Below are positions 50,340 through 63,566 of a DNA stretch of 64,000 nucleotides, one piece after another (within the stretch, counting starts at the first letter, position 1; every line of letters starts with the position of its first letter). This DNA is from Bombus terrestris (Eukaryota > Arthropoda > Insecta > Hymenoptera > Apidae). The notes under the pieces are model-generated. The model did no database searches and was not told where the DNA came from. It saw only the letters and a program-made list of their open reading frames with translations. A program made the position numbers and the translations under genes. Where the stretch lies: positions 23,238,501 to 23,302,500 of the forward strand of contig NC_063275.1 of NCBI RefSeq assembly GCF_910591885.1. Reading direction: 5' to 3'.

Positions 50340-51709
50340 AAATTCATCTTGGGATTACTGTTAATTAATTTGAAGAATATTAAGAATACCGAGCAGGATA
50401 CATATTTAAGAAGAGTATTTTACATAATATAATAATGTAGCAGGACTTTGATTGGTCTAATACATTGAAACGATAAATCGTATTTCCGTATTATTTTTCG
50501 CATTATTATTATTTTCGTATTATTATTCGCATTTGGTATTTTACTTACATTCCTTTTTATATAAAAACTTTATTGAAATAATTAATAGTTGATTTACAAT
50601 TTATTTATTAGTCGAACAATCGATATTTCAACGTAACATAATTTCAACTTTTCTAATCGTATATATTTGATGAAATACATTCGCTGTAATTTAAAAAGTA
50701 TTACATGCTATAACAGAAAAACGATACTCCAGAAATATTCAGCGATACTCCCTACAAGCGAAATGTTGCAAGAAGGCAATGAAGTCGATAGTTAACGCAC
50801 CAAGCTCCGTTCGCGCGACACTCTAAAAATCTAACACCGTCCTTGAAATGCGTTGAAGCTCCAAGACCGCTTGCAGGCAGCGCAGCGGCTCGTTTCATTT
50901 CTGTATACCTACGGCAAATTAGACTCGAAGAGGTTCAACGGAGAATTACATTTGCATAGAAGACGCACAGTGCTATAACCAGCGTCACTCTGCTTCACCT
51001 TAAAACCTGTCTATTAAACTACCTTCTATATTCACGTTTTTACATTATAATGGATACACTGTCGTCCATAAGTACATATTAGAACACTTTCAAATTAATG
51101 CAAATGTATAAAATATAATCATATATATACATAATTAGTAGATATCTATGTAATCTATAGTTAATATTTAATTAGTATAATTAAAAGAGCAATAATTACA
51201 AGCATATAAAAATCGATCTTGTGGAAATACTTAATTTAGGTGCGTCTGTACAACGTTGCAATGTTACAGCGATTGAAATATGTTTCTAGTCGCGTTCTAA
51301 GAGTTGATGTAGGTTTTATACACTGTCAGTTATCTATTACACAATTTGTTGCAAAGTCACTTGCGATGCTGATATGGTAATTTCTTTATTAGTTTAAATT
51401 TACCAAAATATTTGATGACATAGAATTAACACGTTCTTCGATCGTAATTTTGGAAATGTAATAGAAATATCAACTTCTTAGGATTATACCAGCATGTAGA
51501 AATACTTATTGGCGATAGTGTACACTGTAATAATTTTCTCAACACCGTCATGGATACGAGAAAATGTAAAAACGAAAGAAGAATTAACAGAGTCTAATTA
51601 TAAACCGACGAACGACTTTTCTATTGTCGTTATTCTTCAAGGCATAAAAACGCTATAACAAACGAGGGTAACACAGCGAAAAAGACAAGTGCAGGCAAGG
51701 GGACTTTGG
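50340..51709. other. Spacer after the SWSAP1-like gene
   Basis: A+T-rich 3' flank, with a G+C-richer patch at 50.74-51.00 kb that has a 48-codon - strand ORF (50898-50752) without splice or homology support. Nothing firm. Confidence 0.5.
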
Positions 51710-51868
51710 ATGTTGGCGTCCTATTGTCTGGTTCTTCTGCTCGACCAGGTCGAGAGCCCTTCTCGGGAAGAGCCCCCATATAGACTGAACCGACCACTTG
51801 TTCCGATCGGTCCGAAACAATCTGAAACTGACAGGACTATGGACCAGCCGTGGGCTTCTCGCAGCGAG
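51710..51868 (+). other. Possible first coding exon of a small secreted protein
   Basis: The ATG at 51710 opens 53 codons: hydrophobic MLASYCLVLLLDQVES followed by a polar, proline-rich segment (PSREEPPYRLNRPLVPIGPK). It ends CGAG|GTAATA in phase 0. This looks like a signal peptide plus propeptide. In-frame stop at 51656 upstream. A following exon at 54684 (acceptor TTTTCTAATTCCAG) would read MFFAELQRTIGRRAMK and stop at 54774, but this link is weak. The protein is not recognised. The signal peptide lacks a basic residue at its N-terminus, and the Kozak context is poor. Confidence 0.3.
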
Positions 51869-52364
51869 GTAATAAATGGAAACTTGGAGATACCGTAAAG
51901 TCACCGTGAACGGGAAAATGTCACAAAAAAGACGCATTTTTTTCCAGCTGACGATACACGGATAAGGAGAAACACTAATATCATCGAATAAATAAAAGTC
52001 GATGTATCATAACTAAGATCATAATTAACTATATCTATAAATAACTACGATTCTGGTGCGGTCTTGGAATGTTCTACGTCACGATGAGATACACATTAGT
52101 AATGATTCTTTCATGATTTTCAGATCAAATTTAAGAAACGGTTTGCAGCAATAAGGAGACAAAAGAGATCCGCATCTTAATTGATTTTTTGTTGGTTTAC
52201 TCGAATTATTGGAAAACGGAGCTGCCTCCTTGTTACAGCAGCCACTTCAATCTTCTAACGATAGAAAAATACGATTTCGTCGAAAGTGACCGAAAGAATC
52301 CGGTAGGGCTAATCAATTACAGATCGATCGGACACGAAGATATATACACATGTGCGTGGAAAGA

Positions 52365-52650
52365 AAGAGAAAGAAAGAGAGCGAAGGAGAAGAAGAGGAG
52401 GATAATTACGGAGCAGAAAATTGCAGGGTGACTTATACTAGCAGAAGTTTGCACGTCGCGAATGAACCGGCTCTTGGTGGGTTCAGGATCAGCGAGACAA
52501 CGGTAAACCACCGTCGTTGGTCTGTTGTCGTGATGAGGAGCAAGAAAGAGACAAAAGAGATGGCAGAGAAGGGACGAGTAACGAGAAGAAAGAGGCAGAG
52601 GAAGAAAGATGGGAAAAAGGGAGGGAGAAAAAGCGAGAGGGAAGATCGCA
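52365..52650. repeat. Purine-rich low-complexity region
   Basis: Two blocks of GAAAGAGA / GAAGAAAGAGG-type sequence flank a less biased middle. Translations in several frames of either strand are Lys/Glu/Arg- or Ser/Leu/Phe-rich and are not credible proteins. Confidence 0.7.
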
Positions 52651-55600
52651 TACCTGAGTGAACAGGTGTGCCGGAGTGGACGACGAGTGAGTTGCTGTCC
52701 AGCCGACGGCGGCTTGGCCAACGAGCAGCCTGTTAAGTCCCTTCGTGCACGAAGAGCAGGGACGCAATCACTTCGCCGATTTTAGAATTCGCGACCGATT
52801 GGAATTCCACAGAGGAAAGTAAAATCCCTCTGAAATCGCTTGGGACTGTTTTAACAACCGGCTATTGCTTTAAGTCGAACGTCTCCCGTCAGAGATCGTA
52901 AAGTCCCGCAAACGTGCAAGATTAATGTCGTTCGTTGAACGCTTCGTTCTTCATTTTCTTCCATATGGATTATATTAAGTTTTGATAATTAAGTTTTGAG
53001 ATTTTTAGGATTGTTTTTAAACTTACACGTACAAGAATTCGTTGTAAAGTAATCGAGATGTCTGATCGTAAACGGCATATTTTAAATCCGAGTACACAGA
53101 TCTTATCGAGAAGTTTTCATTCGTTAAAGAAAGTTAAATTAAAGAAAGATTTATAGTTATTGTCCTCGATTATTCATATTCGAAATTGACAGTCAATCGT
53201 GTCTAAAAAGCCCGAGTGATTTATTTGAACTACGAGTGACAAGCAATATCCGAAGAGCAGATTGTAAATGTAGAATGACTTTTGTCTCCCTGGTTACCTC
53301 AGACACGGCGGTATAATTGCACTCACGATCCTCGCCACTTTCTCCGCTGGACCGAGCGCATTCAAATACCAACAGCTACTTTAAATGCATCCACGGACTC
53401 AGTGACTAACTGCATCTTTCTTTCTTTTTTCTGCCGATGTCTCAGACTAAACTTGCTTCTGTCTATGAATATTTATGATCTTTCCTAATAACAAACTCTA
53501 CTTCATTATCATAATTTATTCCAATCATTTCTATTTCAAATTAGTATTTACATCGTTATAACCGTCATAGTAGATAAATTGTCAGTGTACGATAGATAGA
53601 AAGAAGTTAAAAAGAGATTCTAATAAGAATTAAGAACAAAGGACGAAACGACGAGGATTATTTTTCTTGTCGGTTATTCGTCAAGAAGAGGAAGACAAAT
53701 CGAGTACGAAGCAGCTAGTAAAGTTGTTTAAAGGTGGTTAATAGCCAACCCTACGAGTGAATTACACCCACGGATACGTAGGTAGCTGAGCAATAGCGCG
53801 TTATTATCTCGCTCGCTACGCCTACCAGTGGAACGAGTTCGATCGAAGAGTTCGATCGTTCTGGCCGATTAACCATCATTGTGTTTTCTTGTCTCGAGCA
53901 GGTGTCTCGAAGATAGATATTGCTTGCACGCGACAACGTTAGGAATTATCGATAGAACGTACAAACGTACGGCCAGGTTTAAATCTGACTTGGAGCTTAA
54001 TCTCACGACCTACCTTATATCTAACTTTATGTAGTGTCTACGAGCGTAAAGTGAAATATGGTATTTGCGCGTCGTTCTGCGTTATAAATCACAAATGATA
54101 ACTGTATAAACTACGTATTCGTTGGTTCCATAACGGAATCGTCATCGGGCATACGTGGCATTAAATATTTATCGAACGGATCGTCTCCGAGAACTTCTTC
54201 GATAGATATTTCGAAATTAGGATTTTCAAATAGAACCAATTATCGATTTTATACTTCATTCGCTATCGCGTTTCCTCTTAAATTGACAATTAATCGGTAT
54301 CTTTTTCTTATTTGTAGAATTTATCGAAATCGATACCAAGTACTCACCGTTAAGAAAAATTCTAACGTATCGAGTTGCATCGAGGAGGGATCTGATAACT
54401 ATAGCGCGGATATTTCTGCATTTTTGGAAAATTAAAAAATGCAAAAGCGTAGAGAATGCGTACGATATGCAGAAATATGCAAAGGAGAGTTAAGGTACTT
54501 CCTGTAACAGTTAGAAGATGAAATAAATTTCTATTTAGGTGTTACGTATTTAGTTATGTCGATAAAGACGTAAAATTGCATAAACATTTCGCAGTGATTT
54601 ACCGTTGACAAAAACAGGACAGAAGAACAATACGTTCTATTATTCCATCGAAAGGTTACGGCAACATTGTTTTCTAATTCCAGATGTTCTTTGCGGAACT
54701 GCAGAGGACAATCGGTCGGAGGGCGATGAAAGCGCGAACTACGGACACGAAAAGAATAAATCAGGTCTCCGATTGAAATTTAACGAGGAACCTGGATGGT
54801 CACAGGTGTGCGTCCATTTCTAAACGTACGATTCTCCTGCACCCTCTCACACCCCTTTACCAACTGGTCGGTCGCTGTTAAAAGCTACATTCCATCGGCC
54901 AAACAACCAGTTCTGAATCGGTTTCGAATTCTCGATGGCTCATGAATCTTCGATCGCACGGGACTACACGTATGCCTAGAAGTATGTATCGAAGAAGGCG
55001 GAATGAGCACCGAATTTGCTTTATTCGTATCGAGGAGAACGCATAACGTGGTCGGATGTATCGTGTTACGGTACGTTGTTCCTCTGACGGGGGAAATTGC
55101 TTTTCCAAGGAAACCGAAACTCTCTTTAAACGGATAATCTATGGATAGATAGGTAGTTTCGACTTTTGCCGCTCTTATACGCGCACATCGGATGTTTTGG
55201 TAACATCGTAAACGAGATATCATATGAAATTAGTTTATTTTTGCTGTTATCTGTATCAGACGGAGCAACAGCATCAAGAAGAACATCAGGTACCGATACG
55301 AAAAGCTGCTGATGCGATTATGACCCGATAACGAAGCGAGATAAAAATAAATGTTGCATAAATGATTTTTTTGAATAAGCAGTATCGGAGATTTAATCGT
55401 TTCGTTTAATCAAATTTTGTTAAAAAACTTAAGCAGCAGCTAAAAATTTGTATGCAAATATCCGTCGATCAAAAAATTTCTCGCATAATTTTCAACATAT
55501 ATTATCAAAACTTTCTACATAATTATATTATTTCATCGAAAGCGATCAAAAAGTCACGGTCGAACGATCAAAGCGACACCGCTCTACCACGCATCGTAAA

Positions 55601-56158
55601 CGATACGTTATAAAAGCATTAGACTTGTTTGTTGTTCATAAATCTCGCTGAAATAATCCTTCGAATAATACGTCTCTTTAAAACGGAGTTTATCTTTTCG
55701 AAACTTAACCGAGTATAATTTCAGACGATATAATCATCGGTTAAAGCAAAGCGTATAACGATGGATATAAGCGATCCTGCGATTCCTCGAAATAGCGAGC
55801 GAGTAACGAAGCTCGGGCACGAAGTCCTCGTCACTTTTTTAACCATCGAAATTCTCCGATAGCGACGAAGAGGAGCGTAACACACAGGACTGCAACGGGG
55901 AGTCTGCCATCGGGCCGAGACAGGCTGCTCCAGCAGGCGAGCAAGTGCCAGTTGCTCGGCGGCAGTTGCCACGGCTGGACATACATTTGCTTCCTTTCGT
56001 CGAGGTCTTCGTTTACATGCGACTTACCCCCGTCGCGGTTCTTTGAAAGGGAGTTCGAGGGTCGAAATTAATCACCGTGAAGGAAAGTTACGAGAAGCCG
56101 AAATCGTGGAAGCATTTCGAGGGAAGAAATAAGCGGCAAACGAGAGGAAAAGGAGATT

Positions 56159-56169
56159 GAGAGAGAGAT

Positions 56170-56203
<34 letters not shown>

Positions 56204-56204
56204 G
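56159..56204. repeat. (GA)n microsatellite in a presumed 5' UTR/promoter
   Basis: GAGAGAGAGATAGAGAGAGAGAAAGAGAGA.. about 130 bp upstream of the ATG at 56335. It may serve as GAGA-factor binding sites, but could equally be neutral simple sequence. Confidence 0.85.
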
Positions 56205-56334
56205 GATCATGAAAAGGAGGATGCCATGTGTTAGGAACAGTGAGTGCGTGTGAGTGGCGTGCGTGTTACGTGCGTGTCGGCCCAGTGGCTTCGGTCCTTC
56301 GACCCTCGAGGACGTACCACCAGCCGAGGACACG

Positions 56335-56421
56335 ATGATGATCTCGATGATACAAGCTGCCATCCTCCTGTCCGTCTTCGTTCATCTCAATGCCGCCACC
56401 AACACTATCACTATGGCTAAG
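56335..56421 (+). CDS. First coding exon of a secreted or membrane protein (gene continues beyond the window)
   Basis: ATG ATG ATC.. encodes 29 residues: a hydrophobic signal-peptide core (MIQAAILLSVFVHL, then NAATNT) ending ITMAK, with a strong donor AAG|GTGAGT in phase 0. The upstream 400 bp are G+C- and GA-rich like a 5' UTR. No in-phase exon is visible in the remaining 7.6 kb, so the first intron is at least that long. This layout is common for neuronal cell-surface and channel genes of insects. I do not recognise the protein. Confidence 0.5.
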
Positions 56422-58797
56422 GTGAGTACGTAATCGAACGTTGTCTCGTTTGGAGAAAATTTTGAAGGTTCCCTAGAAAATGGAAAATTGATATACGTTG
56501 CACAGTATCACGGACAGGGTAGAGTTTTAATTTCGTCAAAGGTGATCGTTTTCACCGAATAGCGTGAAGTGCTTGAAAATTGGAAATTCTTGTTGAAAAA
56601 GGCAAAGACTCTGTGAAACAGCGGTACAAAGGTATGTCTCATAGTACGATACAGTCGAATTTTATCTTGGACAGAGCTGATGCATTTTAGTATACAGTGT
56701 TTGAAGAAATTAGGGAAGCGTTTAGTCAGAGGATTTGATTTATGAAACGGTTTCTAAGATAGCCATATTTAATGTTTATTAATAGCAGTACGTTAATAAA
56801 CGTACATCTAATCGATATTAATAGTAACGTCGTTGATATGTGTATATTTCACATACACGAATAATGGTGTTATCTTAATCTATTGTCTTGTAACATCGGC
56901 TGTAATCGATAGAGACATACTCGGAGGAAACAAGACTCTTTTGTCACTTGTCAGGTATAACTTCTATTATCAGAAAAAGAAGAGATTACAGAAGGCACAA
57001 CCGGGTCAAACGTTTCTTTGCAATTCAACTTACGTGATCTCGTAATCACCGCAGGTAATATCTGCCATGCACCGTGCAGCGTGCAGGTGCAACTATACTC
57101 TACTAGAAGCGTTAGCCGGTTAAATAGCTAGCAGTTGGTTGTGTAGTTAAAAGGTATTCATGCGACGATAGCTGGTTGTTGGTTAATTAGACACGGTTCG
57201 CCAGTACGATAAGCACGGACGAGGAGCACGGTTTCGACTAACGAAAGAAACGTTTTTTATAATAGTTGCACGACGGAAAAATTATTAGCACTTGGCGCGC
57301 GTGTTGTACAATCGTTTCACGGCCTTTTAAGTATCCCGCCGTACGATACAAATAGTCTTTTGTTTGCACCAGTCAAAGAAGAAAGGTAAATAGCGGTAAT
57401 ATCTGAGTCTCGATTAGAGATCCGACAGCGTAACTTTTCTTTCTTCTTTTTTTCAATATAATTATAAATACGCGAGATATCGTGCCTCTTTCTCTGTCCC
57501 TGTTTCGCTCCCTCTTTGCGCTAATGATTAATCGAGAAACTCAACGCTATGCTCGTTGTTAAGTTAATTATGTGGAGCAGCCGATAACTTACTGCTTTTA
57601 ACACTGGGTAGAAAGATAATTTTGATTTCTCGTTACGAAATTTTATTGCATTATACTCGCTCTCTTTCTCATTTTTCCTCTTTCTCGGTCTTCCGAGAAA
57701 CATGTCGAAACGAACGATTCTTCCGTGAAATAGTAGCGATTCTTATCAACGTATCGTGACGTGTTCGATCGCCGTGTGTTATGGTGAAATTTTCGTATTT
57801 CATAAAAATATGATTCATCGTTAATTTAATCTACGCCCACGATCGCACAAGGCAACGCTATTGCAACACTTTGTAATATTCGATAGTGAGAACCGAGTCT
57901 CTTCTTAACCCCTCGCCTTCTGATCTTTTCCGCGACTATATACATCTGCGTTAACTAGCGACTGCTTTAACGCCATGTCCGAGGCAAAACGTTGAAATAT
58001 TATACACGATTTGTATTCAGTAATCTACGGTCTTATAATATGGAAGTAAAGCCAGAGTTAAAATTGAACTTTGATACAAGTCCGACTCCGTTCCATTTGA
58101 TCCATAATCCATACCAGTCTGATGATTCTCGCTCGATACTATGAGACAAGGGGTTAAAAAAAAATTCGTGTAGGTGGTCTTATGGCTATGCCGTGAATGT
58201 TGCTTGAAATTCATATTTTCGAACGTACAAAACTAAAGTAGTTGGAAGCTAAACAGAGACTTTCTTCCAACCGTTAGATATTATAACGAAGACTTCACAC
58301 TGGATACTTTGTATGTACATATTTCTGCATACTAGATGCTCGATTCTGTATATTTTTGCAGCTTTAAGCGTGTAAACGCCTATAATCTATTTATGGCATT
58401 GAGAGTTACAACTAGGTTCATCGGAAAGTTTTTCTTCTTATAATTAAGTCTCGACGTAATATTTATCGTTGCTCATAGCCGTCTTTCGGCAATTCGTTCA
58501 CTTCGTCGTTGTTAAATTTTTCGTGTTTTATCTAAACATTTTGTCTAAATATTGCCGCGTCTCTACGACCTGTTTCCAAGTATCCGACGTTCTTTATATC
58601 AAATAGCTTTGGAAATATCTAAAATTAAATGTCAGAAACAGTGGAAAATTGTCCCCGTAGATGTTTTATTCGAGCCTCGTAAAGAATGCAATTATCGTTA
58701 TCAGCGATCGATTTCTTCGCCGTCTTTTCTCCTAGATTAAATTTTCAGATTCGAAGCGCGAATTAGATTCCAGAGACACGGCTTGAAACGCAAATAG

Positions 58798-58845
58798 AAT
58801 TTCAGATTGAAATGTAAATTAAATTTCAAATTGAAATGTACATAT
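58798..58845. repeat. 24-bp minisatellite, two units
   Basis: AATTTCAGATTGAAATGTAA.. at 58798-58821 is repeated with few changes at 58822-58845. A further partial AATAGAATTTC/ATATTTC edge lies on each side. Confidence 0.7.
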
Positions 58846-61800
58846 ATTTCAACCACCTGCGTTTTATGAAAAATCCACCAGCGAAGTTTCAGATATACGA
58901 TCGAACGTACGTACAATCGGAAAGGTGTAGACGTTTCAACTGACCTGATACAATGCCAAATATCTCGGAATATCACCAGTATTCACCCAGAATAGAAACC
59001 ACGGTGTCTAATCAATTTCCGCGATAGAGGCGCATGGGCGATCCACGATGACAGACGCCAAAGAGAAAATTGCATTTATTTATGTCGCGGTCATTCGTTT
59101 CCTTCTTATCGAATTAATTACGATAAAAGTAGCCGTGTGTGTCCAACAACGTTGTTATTTCTTCGTATTTTACCGTTTGTTTGTAAACTACCACGTTTTC
59201 TTCGTGCACAAATCGTAAAGAAGTAGTTACGAGGGACAAGCTTCGTCGCAGATAGCACGATTTTTCATTTCGACGTCGGGATAACGATACTCGCTTTCAA
59301 TTATATACTCTGGACGGTTAAATGGAACGCGTAAACGCGACGAAATAACGCTCCTTCGCGACAACGCCGATAAAATCACGCACAGTTTCCAGGAACATGT
59401 TCTAGAATTAAGAGCGTTACACACGTATTTTCTGACCCGAAAATCTTCGCTGGCATAGCGAATTAACGATGTTAATAAATCGCGAATATTACGTCGGTGG
59501 ATAGTAGATTTATGCTCGATGATTCTGTTGCTCTGTTTTCCTTGGGCTGCTCCTCGGCCGCCGGTCTCTCGATATATCGGGAAAACGCTTATCCTCTCCG
59601 CGAGAAATGATTCTCGCATTTGCTGATCCGTTATATTCTCTTTTCGCGTGGCAATGCATTTTGCGATTTAATCGTTCCCAGCTTTGCCCGCTAGAAATTT
59701 CTAACGATAATTTTTAGTTAGTCAGGTACGTTTAGGTATTACGTTTTCAACTAATTTCAACTATTCGAGCAGCGCATCGTGCATCTAACGGTTTTGCTGA
59801 TTATTAGGAAGAAAGTAAAAGAAAGTAAAGAGAAGAGTAATTCTTTTTAGGGAAGATAGAGTTCTGTCGTTAGCAAATTGGTTCGGCTAATGGATTTTCT
59901 AATCTTCGATGCGATCTAAGTTTCAACTTAAAAGCTATTAGGTAATCTGTTTCCTTAAATCAAGGAAAATGATAATTCGACCGCGGATATTTCTGTATTT
60001 ATGGGATATTTGAAAGTACAACGTAGAATAGTCGTTGTTATAGTATTTGGTAAATGAGACGGTTCTCTATTACCATTTCATCGTCGCATTCGCAAAAATA
60101 TGAAATTGCCATGAAGCTAACGAAAATCGATAAGAAATTGTAACTTGGCAAGTTGGATGGAAAAGGCGAAACGAGCTCGAAAAAAGCATCGACTCTCTGC
60201 CGAAAAAGGCGCATCCGAAGAATCTGTTGAATTTCTTTTCATGCCCCCTGTCGAGACCACTTACGTAGGCACAGATTTGCCATCGAAAGGAATTCATACG
60301 TGGGCACACTTGGCATCCGAACAACATTTCTTTTTTTCGCTTTTTTCTCGCCTCTCTCAGTTTCGATTTTACACGATCCCGTCACGCAGACAAACACATA
60401 TCGGCCGTGTTGCTTTTTTCGAGCGCATTTCGCCTTTCCGATCGACCTTCGCGAAAAAGGACGCACGTACTCGCGCGTATCATCGATCAGCAATATTTGT
60501 GGCACGCAAATTTCACTCGCGTGCAATAAAATGCCATTCATTCGGAAATTCCACGCGTTAATCTCTCGATCGCGCGTCCTTCCGATCTTCGCATTCTTTT
60601 CGCCGGGCATCGCGAATTTTTACGCTTCCACTTTTAATGTCTCGTTGGCCGTGGAATTTCTGACGTCTTTTTGCCGCCCATAGAATGTCTTTTTTCTAGT
60701 ACATGATTTTTGTGTATAGCGTAGTATCGCGTGTAGATCCGAAAAACGATATCCAGAGAAAGGAGTATTTTCAATGTAAATTAGTTTTCGTTAGAAAAAA
60801 TGACGAGTCGATGTCGTTGCATTAGCGCAATAATCGATGTGACATGGTAGAGACGAAGGAAACGATATTCAGAATAAAGGGAAATTCTCGATATAAGCGA
60901 GGTTTTAATACAAATTATACTTTTGGTAATTAGGGAAGAATTTTCTCTGTAACATAATTTTTGCCATTTATAACGCAGAGAATGAATCGATAGCTAAAGG
61001 AGGACGACGATGTCTTCTTTTATGAATATCAAATACTTAAAGCTTAAAGTACCTAAAAGAATTATTAATTATTTAATTTATCAATTATTAACAACGTCAA
61101 CAGTGTTCTTTATATTTTTGTAAAAAACACATACTAGAATTAGAATTAGAACCAGTTTTACAACTTATCATTTCAGTTATTATCAGCTCGATAAGATGTA
61201 ACGCGAGTCCTTAGGAAGATGTTGAAGGAGTCTGATTCTGATTTCAGTTCTCCTATTTACCAAAGGTACAGTGTCCTACCAGAAGAATCGTAAAAATATT
61301 TTAAAACGCAAGGCATCAATATCCACTAATCTTAAGCATTATTTTTCTAGAATTAAATATAACGATATCGTCATCGATAACGCTACAAATATTATTAATT
61401 TCAACAACATCGCCACCACCGTACGACGTTAATCACATCAACGCAGCAACATCGAGTCTCCTCAAACTACTCTCGAGCGAGCGTACGGTTCACTTAAAAA
61501 AAAAGAAAAAAAATAATCTAGTTGTCGATTCAAAGCTATAAGCATCTTCGAGTACCTTCGTCCATAACGTAGCGAACAAACGATGCCAGTATAACACGAA
61601 CCGAACACGTTCCACGGTTGTTTCTTTCTTCTCATGCCCGTACCTAGTCAGGAATTTCGTTCGTTAACATTGAACGTATGCAAATCGCTGGAGACGAATT
61701 CTTCTCACCGTGAGGCGACAACCACGAGCCTTATTTCCGTGTAATCTCAACTTTCTCATAGCCGGCGAGAAGAGATAAAACGATCCGTACGGTCCAACCG

Positions 61801-63452
61801 ATCCAGACGGCCAGGCTCGAACTCGTCCAAAGGTGCACACGTGCAACGTTTAGCTCTGCTTGTACCTGGAAAAAAGAAACAGCTTGCTTCCAAGTACACA
61901 TTAGACGGCGATCGTATCTCATCCAGTCTTGTTCGATTTTCATCGAAAATCCTACCCTTTATTTCCTTAGATGAGACTATTGCAAATATTATGGCTCTTC
62001 AGCGCCAAGTGTTTCGAGATGTTTGATCTTTGCACAACGAATCCCACGACCATATTTCGATTTGCATGCTTCCCATCGACATGTTCATTTTACAAATAAC
62101 CGTTACATAGATACGTGTAATATGTACGCGTGCAAAAAGGTTTGCCGAGGTACAGTAGTATACGAAAATCTTCGGTCGAATAGATTTTTCTCTTTGCGAT
62201 TGATTGTTAAAAAGTATATTTAAAAAGTATTTAAGAAGATTTCGATTGATATCGTTTATAAAGGCATGGTAAATACGAGAAGACGATTCTTGGAATCGCT
62301 AGAGATGCGAGAAATAAGATGTAACAGGATAAAATCACGGTTAAACTCGTAAAAGTTATTGTTACGATTTATCCCTTCTGGGGATAGAAAAGAACAAATG
62401 ATCGCTCGACTCGATTTCAAGTTCCTTGTAACATTAACATTTCAAGATCGAAAGTTCTTGTATGGTTTTGTGGTTACGAGATATAACACAGCCATATGCA
62501 TGTAATATTTTCTATAGAATTTTAACTAACATTGGCTACAAGAGCATAATTACACACGTACGCTATTAGACAAAATTTGTCAAAGTATTTTGCACGTGTT
62601 ACTCGCGCACCGAGTAAGCAGAAACGAAAGCTGAAAGCGTATCGTTTCGAGAAAGAGAGAAATTGACGGGACACGTGTGTCTTCGATAAGCAGCTGATGA
62701 ATCGCGTCTTGTTCGAAATACAATACTTAATAGAATTTTTTCAGCGCCACGAAGAAGACGTCTTGAATTTCGTGTCTTAATTCATCCGAAGACGAGCAAT
62801 AATTAATAAGAAGCTGGTTGCACGAATGGCGAGCATCAAGCCGCGAAAGAATGTGTCTAAGAAACCTGTTTGGGGAGAGCCAATATCTTACGAGGTCCTC
62901 TCCTCTTTACCTCTTTCTCTCCTCTCCTCTCGCCGTACCAGGAACACACATGTGCACCTTCTCGTGTGCATTGCGACACGCAAAGCTTCCCCCGAATGCT
63001 CAGGTGTTGGCAGATATTCCCCTTTCTGCCTTTTGTGCATCGTTTCACCTTCTGCATCGTTAGCCGGCCAACTCCTCATCGTTTCGGCTATTAGCCTCTC
63101 TCGAACGTTCCTCGTCTGACTGATTATCCAAGCCGATTAACGTCGGTCTTCTCGTAATAGGAGAAAATTCAGTTTTGCGAAGTTCCAATGAAATTTCGAT
63201 AGAACAAGTAGGAGAAGAGACGCAGAACGTCGAAGCTTAGCTATCGCGATTTATGAACACCGAAAACAACTTTAATATCTAGGAGAGAAAATATATTGCT
63301 GTTGTTTTTTTATTATTTATTGCTGTGTTTTATGCCGTCTTATTGAATTAGGTGGGATCGATTCTCGTCTGTTACCTTCCTTGTCATCTCTTCAGCAACG
63401 ATGTAATGTCATTTTTTCAAAAGTTCTGAGCTCTGCTGGCGAATATCGTTCT

Positions 63453-63566
63453 TAGGTGCATTTTTGTGCGATGTTCCGCCTCGTTCTCCGTACTCTCTGC
63501 CTTTCGTTGAAAAATTCTCTTCGTGGTAAAAGATTCAATTCAATGAATGACACAAAAATGCACCTA
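63453..63566. repeat. 16-bp inverted repeat with 82-bp spacer
   Basis: TAGGTGCATTTTTGTG (63453-63468) and its exact reverse complement CACAAAAATGCACCTA (63551-63566). The arms could be ends of a short MITE or of a hairpin; no target-site duplication was identified. Confidence 0.75.

Larger units (their letters stand above)
51869..56334. other. Unassigned region, probably introns and the 5' flank of the 56335 gene
   Basis: No confident exon. Candidates are a - strand exon-like block ending CTCAG|GTATGC at 52654, a + strand exon candidate at 54684, and a 30-bp microexon candidate at 55260-55289 (acceptor TTATCTGTATCAG, donor CATCAG|GTACCG, reading TEQQHQEEHQ in phase 0). The part from about 55.8 kb on is G+C-richer and may be promoter and 5' UTR of the gene starting at 56335. 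Confidence 0.4.

Noticed and set aside
50752..50898. 48-codon - strand ORF in a G+C-richer patch
   Set aside because: No splice partner, no known family; kept only as a remark.
52317..52767. Minus-strand ORFs of 72-134 codons rich in Ser/Leu/Phe
   Set aside because: Translations of the purine-rich tract; low complexity.
59227..59619. 130-codon - strand ORF in the long intron
   Set aside because: It has an ATG, but no domain, signal or transcript feature; neighbouring frames are also open.
60145..60683. Three overlapping ORFs of 123-138 codons on both strands
   Set aside because: Mutually overlapping, TTG/GTG starts, no family motif; stop-poor composition explains them.
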